Positions 42,542 to 52,269 are shown, counted from the stretch's first letter. The stretch: DNA of 64,000 bases from Zooshikella ganghwensis DSM 15267 (GCF_000428585.1 NZ_AUAF01000009.1:26865-90864); one strand, 5' to 3'. Translations and numbers: made by a program. The notes: generated by a model not told the origin, from the letters alone.

Positions 42542-44143
42542 ATGGAGCGACAACTTTTACGTTATCACCTGCCAAAACGATTCTCAGCCAATAAACTTCA
42601 GCAGTTACTCAGCGCTAAGTATCAGATTTATCAGCATGTATTACCATCCCAGACTCTGATTTTTTATGATACCTTTGAGTGGCTTCTTTGGAAAAAAGGC
42701 TTAATTTGCTGGTATTTTCAGAATCAGCTGAGTTTACAATGGTTAGATTACTTTACATCACCTTACGACCTATACGCACTTGATAGCCTTGAGCTAACTT
42801 CCCCACCCGATATACTTCACTTGCCACCCTCTACTTTTGCTCACAGAGTCCAAAAAATCATTAAAGCACGAGCACTCACACCCACAGCAGAGGTTCTATT
42901 TACTTCGACACTTTTTGACTGTAAAGATAGCGAAGAAAAAACAAGGGTTAGGCTCCAGCTTGATATACTTCAACCACCATCACAAGCAAAACCTAAAGTA
43001 AAGTCTTTAATCGTACAGCCATTAAAAGGCTATACAGCAGATGCCAACTTTTGCCAACAACTACTAACACAAAATCAGTGCAATAAAACAAGTCAAACGT
43101 TGCTTGGTGAAATGGAAGCTGAGGGACTTATTCTTCCTAGTAGCTATTCCATTAAACCCTCGTTTAATCTCACACCAGAACTTTCTGTACATGATGTTAT
43201 TGCAAAAGTTACTTCCCAGTTACTTACTCTTGCTCGACTAAATGAAGCAGGTATTGTTGATGATATAGATATCGAATTTTTACATGACTATCGGGTTGCT
43301 ATTCGAAAAATTCGTTCGCTCATTACTTTATTAAAACATGCATTCACTGCCGAAAAATTTAACGAACTAAAAACATCTTTTGGAGAATTAGGTAAACAAA
43401 CCAATATGCTCCGAGATCTAGATGTCTATCTCAACCATCAAGCTGACTTTGCTCAACTTTTGCCTGACAGTTTGCAAACGGGTCTTCATGTTCTATTTGC
43501 TGACTTTCAACAAGCACGTGCTCAAGAGCACAATAAAATTAAAAAGCACCTTAAAAGTCGTAATTATCTCAGGCAAATCAAACAACTTGAAACACAGTTT
43601 CAATCTTCAACGTCTTTATGCCATGGTCCCCTGGCAAATGAACCTATTCTAAAGGCCGCAAAAGACCGTATTTATCGCCAGTACCATGTTATCCGAAAAA
43701 AAAGCAGACGTATAACACCAGAGACGCCAGATGAACATATTCATGACATACGAATAGCCTGTAAAAAATTGCGCTACCTGCTAGAGTTTTTTGCTGATTT
43801 GTTTCCAACCAACGAAATCACAAAACTTGTAAGTGCTTTAAAAAAATTACAAGATCACTTAGGTCTCTTCAACGATTTATGTGTTCAACAAGAATTTCTT
43901 CAGGAGTATTATCATAAAGAGCTTAAAAAAGCTCGCCACCCCGCAGAAGAAAATTATCAGCTTTGCTTGTCAGTAGGTGGAGTAATCGCAGCACTTTATC
44001 AAAAACAATTACAAGTTAGAAAGAAAATAACAGACCACCTTTCACTATTTATTGACAAGGACGTTAGGCAGCAAATCAGCCACCGTTTTAGTACCGCTGA
44101 AGGAGAAATAACACATGAAGATACTTGCGAGTTACAGCATTAA
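42542..44143 (+). CDS. CHAD domain protein with degenerate CYTH-like N-terminus
   Basis: 533 residues. The C-terminal two thirds (about 220-520) form a CHAD domain: alpha-helical, with conserved basic/histidine patches LHDYRVAIRKIRSLI (near 247-261) and IHDIRIACKKLRYLLEF (near 400-416). CHAD domains bind polyphosphate and localise to polyphosphate granules (established for family members). The N-terminal 200 residues resemble a CYTH triphosphate-tunnel domain (FYDTFEWLLWKKGL), but I do not see the ExExK catalytic motif, so it is probably inactive. The end overlaps the ParA-like gene by 29 bp, implying coupling. Confidence 0.8.
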   Translation: MERQLLRYHLPKRFSANKLQQLLSAKYQIYQHVLPSQTLIFYDTFEWLLWKKGLICWYFQNQLSLQWLDYFTSPYDLYALDSLELTSPPDILHLPPSTFAHRVQKIIKARALTPTAEVLFTSTLFDCKDSEEKTRVRLQLDILQPPSQAKPKVKSLIVQPLKGYTADANFCQQLLTQNQCNKTSQTLLGEMEAEGLILPSSYSIKPSFNLTPELSVHDVIAKVTSQLLTLARLNEAGIVDDIDIEFLHDYRVAIRKIRSLITLLKHAFTAEKFNELKTSFGELGKQTNMLRDLDVYLNHQADFAQLLPDSLQTGLHVLFADFQQARAQEHNKIKKHLKSRNYLRQIKQLETQFQSSTSLCHGPLANEPILKAAKDRIYRQYHVIRKKSRRITPETPDEHIHDIRIACKKLRYLLEFFADLFPTNEITKLVSALKKLQDHLGLFNDLCVQQEFLQEYYHKELKKARHPAEENYQLCLSVGGVIAALYQKQLQVRKKITDHLSLFIDKDVRQQISHRFSTAEGEITHEDTCELQH

Positions 44144-44882
44144 AGGTGGCGTAGGTAAAACGGCTACATCCGTTAACCTGGCTCATTTAGCAGCGACTCA
44201 AGGTTATAGAACTTTATTATTTGATTTAGACCCTCAAGGTGCTTCCTCATTTTATTTTAGAGTACGCCCATCAGAAAAGTGCAAGTCTAAGTTTTTCTTC
44301 AGCAAAGAAAAAAAATTGCAAAAAAATATCAAGGCATCTGATTTCCCTTACTTAGATATTTTACCTGCAAAGCTATCGTTTCGTAACTTTGACATCATGT
44401 TAAATTACATGAAAAAATCAACTACTCGCTTACATAAGACTCTTTTAACACTAAAAAAAGAGTATGATCTTATCCTAATTGATTGCCCACCAAGCATTAG
44501 CTTACTGTCTGAAAATGTATTTAATGCTGCTGATAAAATTCTTATTCCGTTAATACCTACTACCCTATCTGAACGAACACTTCAACAACTGACAACCTTT
44601 TTCACAACCCATGGCTATCGCAACAAAAAGCTTATTCCATTCTTTTCAATGGTTCAGACCCAGAAAAAATTACATAAAGATGCAATGACCAGATTACGCA
44701 AACAATATCCACGCCTATTGGAAACCAGTATTCCTTTTTCAGCGGATATAGAAAAAATGGGAATTCATCGTGAACCAGTTACTGCCTTTGCAAAAGACAC
44801 AGCTGGTGCGCAAGCCTTTAAAACATTATGGGAAGAAGTTGAAAGTGAACTGGCATGTTCGAAACAGAAGAAGAGAGCTTAA
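44115..44882 (+). CDS. ParA/MinD-family ATPase partnered with CHAD protein
   Basis: 255-residue deviant Walker ATPase. The P-loop is KGGVGKTAT (10-18), with the signature lysine K10. Switch I is FDLDPQGASS (36-45) and Walker B is LILIDCPPS (near 119-127). Such ATPases position plasmids, chromosomes and protein assemblies on the nucleoid. A GGAG site 9 nt before the ATG lies within the end of the CHAD gene. No ParB or parS-like partner is next to it, so chromosome partition is unlikely. The C-terminus is basic (SKQKKRA). A role in placing polyphosphate granules is inference from the neighbour. Confidence 0.8.
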   Translation: MKILASYSIKGGVGKTATSVNLAHLAATQGYRTLLFDLDPQGASSFYFRVRPSEKCKSKFFFSKEKKLQKNIKASDFPYLDILPAKLSFRNFDIMLNYMKKSTTRLHKTLLTLKKEYDLILIDCPPSISLLSENVFNAADKILIPLIPTTLSERTLQQLTTFFTTHGYRNKKLIPFFSMVQTQKKLHKDAMTRLRKQYPRLLETSIPFSADIEKMGIHREPVTAFAKDTAGAQAFKTLWEEVESELACSKQKKRA

Positions 44883-44927
44883 CAGATCGTGACGGCAAAA
44901 CAGTATCCATTGATAAAAAACCACCAT

Positions 44928-44960
44928 AACAAAAAGCAGCCTTTAGGGCTGCTTTTTGTT
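44928..44960. terminator. Bidirectional intrinsic terminator (ParA-like gene / rplS)
   Basis: Perfect 14-bp inverted repeat AACAAAAAGCAGCC / GGCTGCTTTTTGTT with 5-nt loop, located between the convergent ParA-like gene and rplS. A T-run lies at the 3' side on both strands, so it can end transcription from either direction. Confidence 0.93.
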
Positions 44961-44983
44961 GGTAAGTTGCACTAAGTAGAGGC

Positions 44984-45337
44984 TTAGGACAGCTTTTCCT
45001 TGATACGTGCAGCTTTACCAGAGCGCTGACGCAGGTAGTACAGCTTCGCTTTACGTACATCACCACGGCGCTTAACAGACACACTATCAATGATAGGGCT
45101 GTAGGTCTGAAAAACACGCTCAACACCAACGCCATTAGAAATTTTACGTACCGTAAAAGAAGAGTTTAAGCCACGGTTACGCTTAGCGATAACCACACCT
45201 TCAAACGCCTGCAGACGCTCACGGCTACCCTCTTTTACTTTAACCTGAACAACAACAGTGTCACCTTGCCCAAATGCAGGGACCTCTTTGTTCATTTGTT
45301 CAGCTTCAATCTGCTGAATAATTTTATTCTTGCTCAT
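44984..45337 (-). CDS. rplS: 50S ribosomal protein L19
   Basis: Large-subunit protein at the 30S-50S interface. 117 residues with the family core [26 protein letters not shown] near 22-47 and the [25 protein letters not shown] segment at the C-terminus. Last gene of rpsP-rimM-trmD-rplS, followed by a strong terminator. Confidence 0.98.
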   Translation of the reverse strand: MSKNKIIQQIEAEQMNKEVPAFGQGDTVVVQVKVKEGSRERLQAFEGVVIAKRNRGLNSSFTVRKISNGVGVERVFQTYSPIIDSVSVKRRGDVRKAKLYYLRQRSGKAARIKEKLS

Positions 45338-45375
45338 GATCTACTCCTAGATACAAACTTCCAACCCATTACTTG

Positions 45376-46134
45376 TTAATTGGATGTTTGTGGCTGTCTA
45401 GCATATTCGGTAAGAAAGTCATCCAATAACTGTTGTTCTTCTACAGTTAATGTCCGCGCTTTCAACAACTCTGGTCGTCGCAACCACGTACGCCCCAGAG
45501 CTTGTTTTAACCGCCACCGCTTAATTTCCTGATGATTACCACTTAATAGCACATCAGGTACGCTTAAACCGGCAATCTCTTCCGGACGCGTATAATGTGG
45601 ACAGTCCAACAAACCATTGCTGAATGAGTCTTCAAGGGCGGAATCCTTGTGACCTAGGGTGCCCGGTACAAAGCGTGAAATGGTATCAATTAAGACCATA
45701 GCAGCTAATTCGCCACCACTCATCACATAATCACCAATCGACCATTCTTCATCGACCTCAGTGGTAATTATGCGCTCATCAATACCTTCATAGCGCCCAG
45801 CAACTAAAATCAGTCTTTGACTATCCGCCAAATAGCGAACGCCATCTTGATCCAACTTTCGCCCTTGAGGCGAAAGATAAACGACTTTAGCGCCAGGTCC
45901 TGCAGCATTCTTTGCCGCATGGATAGCATCACGCAGAGGTTGAACTTTCATCAACATGCCGGGACCACCGCCATATGGTCGGTCATCCACAGTTTGATGT
46001 TTATCATGGGTAAAATCTCTGGGGTTCCAGAAGCTGACTTCTATCCCACCATTTTTTACCGCTCTTCCCGTAACGCCATGTGCTGTAACAGCAGAAAACA
46101 TTTCAGGAAAAAGGCTAACAACACCAAACCACAC
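45376..46134 (-). CDS. trmD: tRNA (guanine-37-N1)-methyltransferase
   Basis: Methylates G37 of tRNAs that read CNN codons, preventing +1 frameshifts. The GTG at 46134 gives 252 residues, starting [16 protein letters not shown] as in homologues, with GGAG 9 nt upstream inside the end of rimM. An ATG at 46194 would overlap rimM by 58 bp and is unlikely. The SPOUT knot is seen in [14 protein letters not shown] (near 132-145) and RFVPGTLG. Third gene in the operon. Confidence 0.96.
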   Translation of the reverse strand: MWFGVVSLFPEMFSAVTAHGVTGRAVKNGGIEVSFWNPRDFTHDKHQTVDDRPYGGGPGMLMKVQPLRDAIHAAKNAAGPGAKVVYLSPQGRKLDQDGVRYLADSQRLILVAGRYEGIDERIITTEVDEEWSIGDYVMSGGELAAMVLIDTISRFVPGTLGHKDSALEDSFSNGLLDCPHYTRPEEIAGLSVPDVLLSGNHQEIKRWRLKQALGRTWLRRPELLKARTLTVEEQQLLDDFLTEYARQPQTSN

Positions 46135-46136
46135 CT

Positions 46137-46697
46137 TTAAAACTCCGGATCCCAATCGATCCGCATTACACCTTGTGTGAGGTCGACACCACACACAACC
46201 TGCTTTTCCAAATATGGAATCAAGCGTTCACGCTGATCAACACTGCCTTCGCAAGGCTTAACAACAAGTACATCGTTAGAGCCTGTACTCAACAAATGAT
46301 CAACTTTACCTAATAACAGAGGCTTAACACCGTCCTCACTGATGTCAGTGACTACACGCAAGCCTTCGAGCTGATGCCAGTAATACTCACCTTCACCAAG
46401 CTCAGGTAAAACTGTCTTAGGTACCAGGATTTCTGCACCACAATATTGGTGCGCCTGCTCCCGGTCATCACAGCCTACAAAGTGGGCAATTAGGCCTTTG
46501 CCTTGTCGCTGGCCACGGTCAACACGAACAGATAACTGCTGACCTTTGAGCTTTAGAGTCCATTCCGGGTAATTCAAAATATTGGTGATAGGATCAGTGT
46601 GAGAATAGATCTTTAACCAACCTTTGACACCAAATACTGAGGTCACTTTACCAATTACGATAAAAGATGACGATACACTGGACTGACTCACTAACAA
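46137..46697 (-). CDS. rimM: Ribosome maturation factor RimM
   Basis: Assists 30S head assembly near S19. 186 residues with the N-terminal RimM domain ([23 protein letters not shown], near 14-36) and a C-terminal PRC-barrel ([12 protein letters not shown]). Both are normal. The end is 2 bp before the trmD GTG start. Confidence 0.96.
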   Translation of the reverse strand: MLVSQSSVSSSFIVIGKVTSVFGVKGWLKIYSHTDPITNILNYPEWTLKLKGQQLSVRVDRGQRQGKGLIAHFVGCDDREQAHQYCGAEILVPKTVLPELGEGEYYWHQLEGLRVVTDISEDGVKPLLLGKVDHLLSTGSNDVLVVKPCEGSVDQRERLIPYLEKQVVCGVDLTQGVMRIDWDPEF

Positions 46698-46726
46698 CTC
46701 CGCCTACACCTCACTTAATGGCCAGA

Positions 46727-46972
46727 TTACGCCTTTGCAGCCTCTTTCAGCAATTGAGCTACACGGTCAGAAGTTTGTGCACCTTGGCTTAACCAGTAAC
46801 TAGCACGTTCCTGATCAACCCTTAGACGCTCAGCTTGACCACGAGCAATTGGGTTAAAAATACCAATACGTTCAATAAACCGACCTTCACGAGACTTGCG
46901 AGAGTCAGTCACTGTTAAATGGTAAAAAGGGCGCTTCTTAGAACCGCCACGGGCTAAACGAATCGTTACCAT
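46727..46972 (-). CDS. rpsP: 30S ribosomal protein S16
   Basis: 81-residue small-subunit protein starting [19 protein letters not shown], typical of S16. First gene of the rpsP-rimM-trmD-rplS operon. About 70-80 bp upstream is a small GCCC-GAAA-GGGC hairpin (47043-47054) that may lie in the leader or promoter region. Confidence 0.98.
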   Translation of the reverse strand: MVTIRLARGGSKKRPFYHLTVTDSRKSREGRFIERIGIFNPIARGQAERLRVDQERASYWLSQGAQTSDRVAQLLKEAAKA

Positions 46973-47255
46973 TGGACTTCGCTTCCTAAATCAATGGCGT
47001 AGAACACCACTGGTTGATTCAACAATCCAGATCGAGCACAGTGCCCGAAAGGGCGCATATTCTACGGAATATCAAGAGGGATGGGAAGAGCTATTCTACT
47101 AATTTCTTCCAATCCCATTCACTGCTGACTAAACAACAGACTTTTTCATCAACTAAACCAGAGGTATAGAATCAGAAACTTTTTATGGTAAGCCACTAAA
47201 ACATTAGGTTAGACCATTTGAATGTGCATAATTAATGCCGCGACTTACCTAATAC

Positions 47256-48650
47256 TTACATGCCAGGGAATCGACCACCACCTGGAGGCATTCCTCCTCC
47301 CATGCCACCCTTCATTGCAGAGAGGCCACGCATAAGCTTTGTCATACCACCCTTCCCTGAGACTTTTTTCATCATTTTTTGCATTTGCTTATGCTGCTTT
47401 AGCAGTCGGTTAACATCTTGGATCTGTGTTCCAGAACCTGATGCAATACGGCGCTTCCGAGACCCATTGATAACATCAGGGTTTCTGCGCTCTGCAGGCG
47501 TCATTGAGTTTATGATCGCCTCCATTTGAATCAGGGGTTTTTCATTAATATTTTGGTTAGCGAGCTGTGGCATTTGCCCCATACCTGGCAGCTTGTCCAG
47601 CATATTGGTAATGCCACCCATGTTTTTCATCTGCAGGAGCTGATCACGAAAGTCTTCCAGGTCAAACCCTTTACCTTTCTTAAGTTTTTTCGCTAAACGA
47701 TCTGCTTTTTGCTTATCAAGCTTTTGTTCGGCTTCTTCAATAAGCGAAAGAACATCACCCATACCCAGAATTCGAGAAGCAACCCGATCTGGATGGAAAG
47801 GTTCCAGTGCTTCAGTTTTTTCACCAACTCCCAAAAACTTAATTGGCTTACCGGTAATGTGTCGAACTGATAGAGCTGCACCACCCCGAGCATCACCATC
47901 AGCCTTAGTTAAAACAACGCCTGTTAGTGGTAATGCATCATTAAATGCTTTTGCGGTGTTTGCGGCATCTTGCCCTGTCATGGCATCGACAACAAACAAC
48001 GTTTCAACAGGGTTAATGGCCGAGTGCAGCTCGCGAATCTCGTCCATCATGCTTTCATCAATGTGCAAACGACCTGCGGTGTCAACAATCACCACATCAA
48101 ACTGCTTTTGCTTGGCAAACTGTATAGCCCCTTCTGCGATTGCAACCGGCTTTTGATCTGAGCTTGAAGGATAGAACTCAACAGTAACCTGCTCAGCAAG
48201 TGTTTCTAGCTGTTTTATCGCAGCGGGTCGGTAAATGTCAGCACTGGTGACTAGCACCTTTTTCTTTTTACGCTCTCTTAGGTGCTTGGCGAGTTTAGCA
48301 ACCGTAGTGGTCTTACCTGCACCTTGCAGGCCCGCCATAAGTACTACCGCCGGGGGCTGCACCGACAGGTTTAACTCATCACAGGCTGAACCCATAATCT
48401 CAACAAGCTCAGACTGCACAATTTTGACAAACATCTGTCCAGGACTGAGGCTTTTCTGCACCTCTTGCCCAACCGCCCGTTGCTTAATTTTTTCAACAAA
48501 ATCCTTAACAACAGGCAAAGCAACATCAGCTTCAAGCAAAGCCATGCGGACTTCACGCAGGGTCTCTTTAATGTTGTCTTCTGTTAACTTGGCTTTGCCA
48601 GTAACATTCCTTAGTGTCTGTGATAAGCGGTCGGTCAGATTTTCAAACAT
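47256..48650 (-). CDS. ffh: Signal recognition particle protein Ffh
   Basis: SRP54 homologue that binds 4.5S RNA and signal sequences and targets inner-membrane proteins cotranslationally. From ATG 48650 it is 464 residues (an ATG at 48695 adds 15 doubtful residues). The N domain is helical; the G domain has GLQGAGKT (107-114), DTAGR and TKADGDARGG. The methionine-rich M domain ends GMGGGMPPGGGRFPGM. The gene lies upstream of rpsP, as in many gammaproteobacteria. Confidence 0.97.
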   Translation of the reverse strand: MFENLTDRLSQTLRNVTGKAKLTEDNIKETLREVRMALLEADVALPVVKDFVEKIKQRAVGQEVQKSLSPGQMFVKIVQSELVEIMGSACDELNLSVQPPAVVLMAGLQGAGKTTTVAKLAKHLRERKKKKVLVTSADIYRPAAIKQLETLAEQVTVEFYPSSSDQKPVAIAEGAIQFAKQKQFDVVIVDTAGRLHIDESMMDEIRELHSAINPVETLFVVDAMTGQDAANTAKAFNDALPLTGVVLTKADGDARGGAALSVRHITGKPIKFLGVGEKTEALEPFHPDRVASRILGMGDVLSLIEEAEQKLDKQKADRLAKKLKKGKGFDLEDFRDQLLQMKNMGGITNMLDKLPGMGQMPQLANQNINEKPLIQMEAIINSMTPAERRNPDVINGSRKRRIASGSGTQIQDVNRLLKQHKQMQKMMKKVSGKGGMTKLMRGLSAMKGGMGGGMPPGGGRFPGM

Positions 48651-48983
48651 GAAGGCTACCTTAAACGATAATCCTCCCTGCCATGTCACAGACAAATCAG
48701 CGTGATATGTAACAATAGTGACTCTAGAGGGAGATTTTGAATGCTTTCTGCTGAATATAGGCTTAAGTTTAAGCGATTATACCGTATTATCTGTAGCGGC
48801 TGTCCAGTTTCACGACTATTTCATTTATCAATATTACTCAGTTAAGTCACTAAACAATACTTTCATCTGCTGTCTCAACATAATATGCTGGACGTCAAGC
48901 TTATGAAATGCACAGATCTTTTACCTTTAACCTTAGTACCATAAGCTGTTCAAATATAATAAACCACGTTAGCACAGGATTTT
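48651..48983. other. Divergent intergenic region ffh/ypjD
   Basis: About 330 bp of AT-rich DNA between divergent ffh and the cytochrome c assembly-type gene. I see no credible coding frame, no long inverted repeat and no RNA motif. It should contain the promoters for both flanking genes, but I cannot place them with confidence. Confidence 0.4.
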
Positions 48984-49781
48984 ATGAACATCATTTTGCC
49001 AAGCCTTATTGCAGTATTGCTCTATGCGGCAGGATCTGTCTACCAGGGACGGGCCCTTGTTCAGGGCCACACTATTCATAAGCCACTTATTCAAGGCATT
49101 GCATTAAGTGCATCTATACTGCAAATGTTGAGTATTTACTTTGTACTTCACACTCAGCAGGGTATTGATCTTAGCTATGTAAACGTTGGCTCATTGATAT
49201 CATGGTTAATCATTAATGTTGTACTACTAAGCAGTTTGCGCAAACCCGTTGAAAACTTATTTGTCATTTTATTTCCGATTGCCGCAACGACTATTTTGCT
49301 ATCAGCCTTTCATCTTTCACCTACAGATATAAAAACCAACTTGTCAGCAGGCATGATCTTACATGTGCTATTTTCAGTTTTAGCATACAGTATTTTAACC
49401 ATTGCATTTTGCCAGGCACTGCTCTTGGCCTATCAGGACTACCGACTTAAACATCGACATCCTACGGGAATCATTAGGCTATTCCCACCACTACAAACGA
49501 TGGAAAGCCTGTTGTTTGAGTTTCTATGGGCAGGGCTACTGCTACTAAGCTGCTCACTTTTTAGTGGTTTCATTACACTAGACGACAGTTTTGTTCAGTC
49601 CCACAAGGCAAGTCTTTCTATTATCGCCTGGTTAGTGTTTGCTATTTTGCTGTGGGGACGGCATGCCCTCGGATGGCGAGGTATTACTGCTATACGCTGG
49701 ACTATTTGTGGCTTTACCCTACTTGTACTCGCTTACTTTGGTAGCAAGCTCCTACTGGACCTAATCAAACAAGCTGGATAA
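48984..49781 (+). CDS. ypjD: CcsA/YpjD-type cytochrome c assembly membrane protein
   Basis: 265-residue polytopic protein with about eight hydrophobic helices, of the cytochrome c assembly (CcsA/CcmC-like) family known as YpjD in E. coli, where it also neighbours ffh. The exact biochemical role of YpjD is not settled. The tail WGRHALGWRG is the conserved part of the family. It is followed at 71 bp by the yfjD homologue, and the two are probably cotranscribed. Confidence 0.88.
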   Translation: MNIILPSLIAVLLYAAGSVYQGRALVQGHTIHKPLIQGIALSASILQMLSIYFVLHTQQGIDLSYVNVGSLISWLIINVVLLSSLRKPVENLFVILFPIAATTILLSAFHLSPTDIKTNLSAGMILHVLFSVLAYSILTIAFCQALLLAYQDYRLKHRHPTGIIRLFPPLQTMESLLFEFLWAGLLLLSCSLFSGFITLDDSFVQSHKASLSIIAWLVFAILLWGRHALGWRGITAIRWTICGFTLLVLAYFGSKLLLDLIKQAG

Positions 49782-49852
49782 ACTTCACCACAATCGTCGG
49801 CTATTTTGGCGACAGATAAAGCACGTTTTGTATTACATGAGGTTATTTTTTC

Positions 49853-51115
49853 TTGGACGACGTACCCCTTAGTTTTTTACTGGGCTGTTTGGTTATTCTT
49901 ATTCTACTGTCTGCGTTTTTCTCCAGCTCTGAAACGGGCATGATGGCACTTAATCGCTATCGACTCAGACACTTGGTTAAACAAAAAAATCGCTCCGCTA
50001 TGCGTGCACAAGCACTCTTGGAACGACCCGATCGTTTAATCGGTGTGATTCTGATTGGCAATAACTTTGTTAACATTCTTGCTTCAGCAATTGCAACGGT
50101 GATTGCCATTCAACTTTGGGGAGAAGCAGGTATTGCCATTGCCACGGCTATTTTGACCCTGGTTATTCTGATTTTTGCAGAGGTCACCCCCAAGACACTT
50201 GCCGCACTTAGTCCAGAGCGAATTGCATTTCCTGCATCATGGATTCTCAAACCATTACTATGGTTGCTCTATCCTGCTGTATGGCTGATCAATGGTATTA
50301 GTAACGGGCTACTACGTTTATTTGGTGTGGATACTTCAGATATTCCTGAAGATCATCTAACAACCGAAGAACTTCGAACAATTGTTCATGAGTCAGCAGG
50401 AAGACTTCCACGGCGCCGTAAAGGTATGTTACTTGGGATTTTAGACCTGGAAAAAGTCACCGTTAATGACATCATGATTCCACGCCAGGATATTATTGGA
50501 ATTGATCTAAGTGATGACCTTGCAGCCATCCTGCAGCAACTTCGATCCAGTCAACATACCCGTATGCCAGTCTACAAAGGGGACATTAATAATGTCGTAG
50601 GCATGCTACATATGCGTGATGCGTTACGTGTCTTGAGTCTTGCTGAACCCAGCAAAGATGCGCTACTACAAGAGTCGACTGAGGTATTATTTATTCCAGA
50701 AAATACCCCATTACATACACAGCTGTTTAATTTTCAGCAGGATAAAGAGCGGATTGGCCTGGTTGTTGACGAGTATGGTGACGTACAGGGATTAGCCACC
50801 TTAGAGGATATACTAGAGGAAATTGTAGGAGAATTTACCACAGGCTTACCAGACAGCGACCTCGACATTAATCCTCAGGGCGATGGTTCATATATTGTAG
50901 GAGGTCTAACCAGTATTCGAGATATAAATCGGACACTAGGTTGGAAGATGCCCAGCGAAGGCCCAAAAACACTTAACGGTCTTATCCTTGAGTTCTTAGA
51001 AGCAATTCCTGAGGCCAATGTGTGCCTTAAGATTGATACCTATAAAATCGAAATTTTACAAATTAAGGACAATATTATAAAGCGTGCACGCTTGATTAAA
51101 GGAAAAAGTCACTAG
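49853..51115 (+). CDS. CNNM/CorC-family (YfjD) membrane protein with CBS pair
   Basis: 420 residues. The N-terminal DUF21 membrane domain (about 8-195: FFSSSETGMMALNRYRLRHL, IGNNFVNILASAIATV) is followed by a pair of CBS domains (about 205-335) and a CorC_HlyC domain (about 345-415). This is the YfjD/CNNM family, linked to Mg/Co efflux or homeostasis. The assigned start is TTG with AGGT some 12 nt upstream, which is weak; no better in-frame start precedes the conserved region. Downstream of ypjD, as in E. coli. Confidence 0.88.
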   Translation: MDDVPLSFLLGCLVILILLSAFFSSSETGMMALNRYRLRHLVKQKNRSAMRAQALLERPDRLIGVILIGNNFVNILASAIATVIAIQLWGEAGIAIATAILTLVILIFAEVTPKTLAALSPERIAFPASWILKPLLWLLYPAVWLINGISNGLLRLFGVDTSDIPEDHLTTEELRTIVHESAGRLPRRRKGMLLGILDLEKVTVNDIMIPRQDIIGIDLSDDLAAILQQLRSSQHTRMPVYKGDINNVVGMLHMRDALRVLSLAEPSKDALLQESTEVLFIPENTPLHTQLFNFQQDKERIGLVVDEYGDVQGLATLEDILEEIVGEFTTGLPDSDLDINPQGDGSYIVGGLTSIRDINRTLGWKMPSEGPKTLNGLILEFLEAIPEANVCLKIDTYKIEILQIKDNIIKRARLIKGKSH

Positions 51116-51146
51116 TTAGGCAGCTGCAAGCCGCTATGAAGAAAGT

Positions 51147-51184
51147 GCTCACGCCATTGTTGAAAAACACTGTGAGACGTGAGC
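51147..51184. terminator. Hairpin between convergent yfjD-like and nudL-like genes
   Basis: GCTCACG / CGTGAGC, 7-bp inverted repeat with a 24-nt loop, in the 81-bp convergent gap. No T-tract follows on either side. Possibly a shared 3' end structure. Confidence 0.35.
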
Positions 51185-51196
51185 CATAACGATTAT

Positions 51197-51811
51197 TTAA
51201 TGGTTAACACTAAAACGCTTATAGTGGGGCAGATTTAAATCAATATTAGTTTCAAATACAGTATTCAATAAATCCGCCAACACAATGGCAGTTAAGCCCC
51301 AAATTTTAAATTGTTGATACTGATAGCTAGGCAATACAAAGTCATGCCCCCCATAGTTAAGTCGATCCCATCCTAGGTTTTGTGACTTTAGAAAAAAAGC
51401 TAAAGGTACCCGAAAGCAGCACTCTAGTTCATCAGGACAAGGTATTAAGTTCGTCTTTGAGGGAATCAAACCCACGAAAGGTGTCACAGAAATACCAAAG
51501 CGAGATACAACAGAACGTAGCTGGCCAAGATACTCAACGGATTCAGGAATTATTCGAACTTCCTCATGACTTTCACGAAGTGCCGTTTGCCATAAGTTTT
51601 TATCTTGTGGCTCTCGTTTTCCCCCTGGAAATGCTACCTCACCACTATGAGAAGACAAATGATGTGCACGTTGAATTAAAATAATCTCAGGTGATACCGA
51701 GCTATTCGTTACTGCAATAAGGACACTCGCTTGGGGTAAGCTTATTTGGTTAATTGGGGGGCGATAATCTGCAAGTTGATGCTTAATCTGCCAAAGCATA
51801 TCTGTCATCAT
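51197..51811 (-). CDS. Nudix hydrolase, CoA pyrophosphatase (NudL-like)
   Basis: 204-residue Nudix protein whose box reads GGKREPQDKNLWQTALRESHEEV (split here for clarity as GGKREPQD, then TALRESHEEV), near 62-84. The additional LIQRAHHLSSHSGEVAFPGG context is that of the CoA diphosphatase subfamily (NudL/YeaB). The substrate is probably CoA or acyl-CoA, based on the family. Convergent with the yfjD homologue. Confidence 0.85.
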   Translation of the reverse strand: MMTDMLWQIKHQLADYRPPINQISLPQASVLIAVTNSSVSPEIILIQRAHHLSSHSGEVAFPGGKREPQDKNLWQTALRESHEEVRIIPESVEYLGQLRSVVSRFGISVTPFVGLIPSKTNLIPCPDELECCFRVPLAFFLKSQNLGWDRLNYGGHDFVLPSYQYQQFKIWGLTAIVLADLLNTVFETNIDLNLPHYKRFSVNH

Positions 51812-52158
51812 GATTGTTAATCCAGTTTACACCCTTTTTTGGATGTCCTGAGGCTTATAAGTTTTTTTATACTCAACGTTAACTTTGTTGATTTTATACG
51901 TTTATGCATACCAGCACTTACTATAAAGCCTTATTAATTTTTATGTTTTTATAGTGTTTAGCTATTTAACTGTCGCACTTATTAACAACTCAAACACATG
52001 TTCATTTTTAGCCAAGCACATCACATTTCCTGCAAAAGCCACCCTCCTTTTATTATTTTCTAAGCAACTGATTTCCAGAGCTTTTTATAATACAAAGTCA
52101 TTTTAACACTTCAAAAAATAGAACTGGCACACATATTGAGTGAGAACTAAGCAATATC
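51812..52158. other. AT-rich intergenic region
   Basis: About 350 bp upstream of the DUF3135 gene and of the divergent nudL-like gene. AT-rich, several short T-runs, no believable open frame. I see no repeat here apart from the leader structure starting at 52160. Confidence 0.4.
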
Positions 52159-52159
52159 A

Positions 52160-52230
52160 TGTTGGTTTCGCCGTCAGTAGTATAAATATTAACCAACACG
52201 GATTATCTGACGGACTAGGGCAAAACCTAG
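52160..52230 (+). promoter_or_regulatory. Candidate structured leader (interleaved inverted repeats)
   Basis: TGTTGGTT (52160-52167) pairs with AACCAACA (52191-52198). CCGTCAG (52171-52177) pairs with CTGACGG (52207-52213). The two pairings interleave, so together they would make a pseudoknot. A third hairpin CTAGG-6nt-CCTAG (52215-52230) follows. Several GGA triplets lie in single-stranded or loop positions. It ends 40 bp before the ATG of the DUF3135 gene. Confidence 0.5.
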
Positions 52231-52269
52231 GGATAGATAACAGTTTTATTGGATGTTTCAGGTGACCAC

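Noticed and set aside
44115..44882. Chromosome or plasmid partition locus (parAB)
   Set aside because: The ATPase is ParA-like, but no ParB gene and no parS-like inverted repeats lie nearby; the partner is a CHAD protein instead.
48235..48705. 156-codon open frame on the plus strand opposite ffh
   Set aside because: It lies wholly antisense to the conserved ffh gene; no homology, ribosome site or independent context. A codon-bias shadow.
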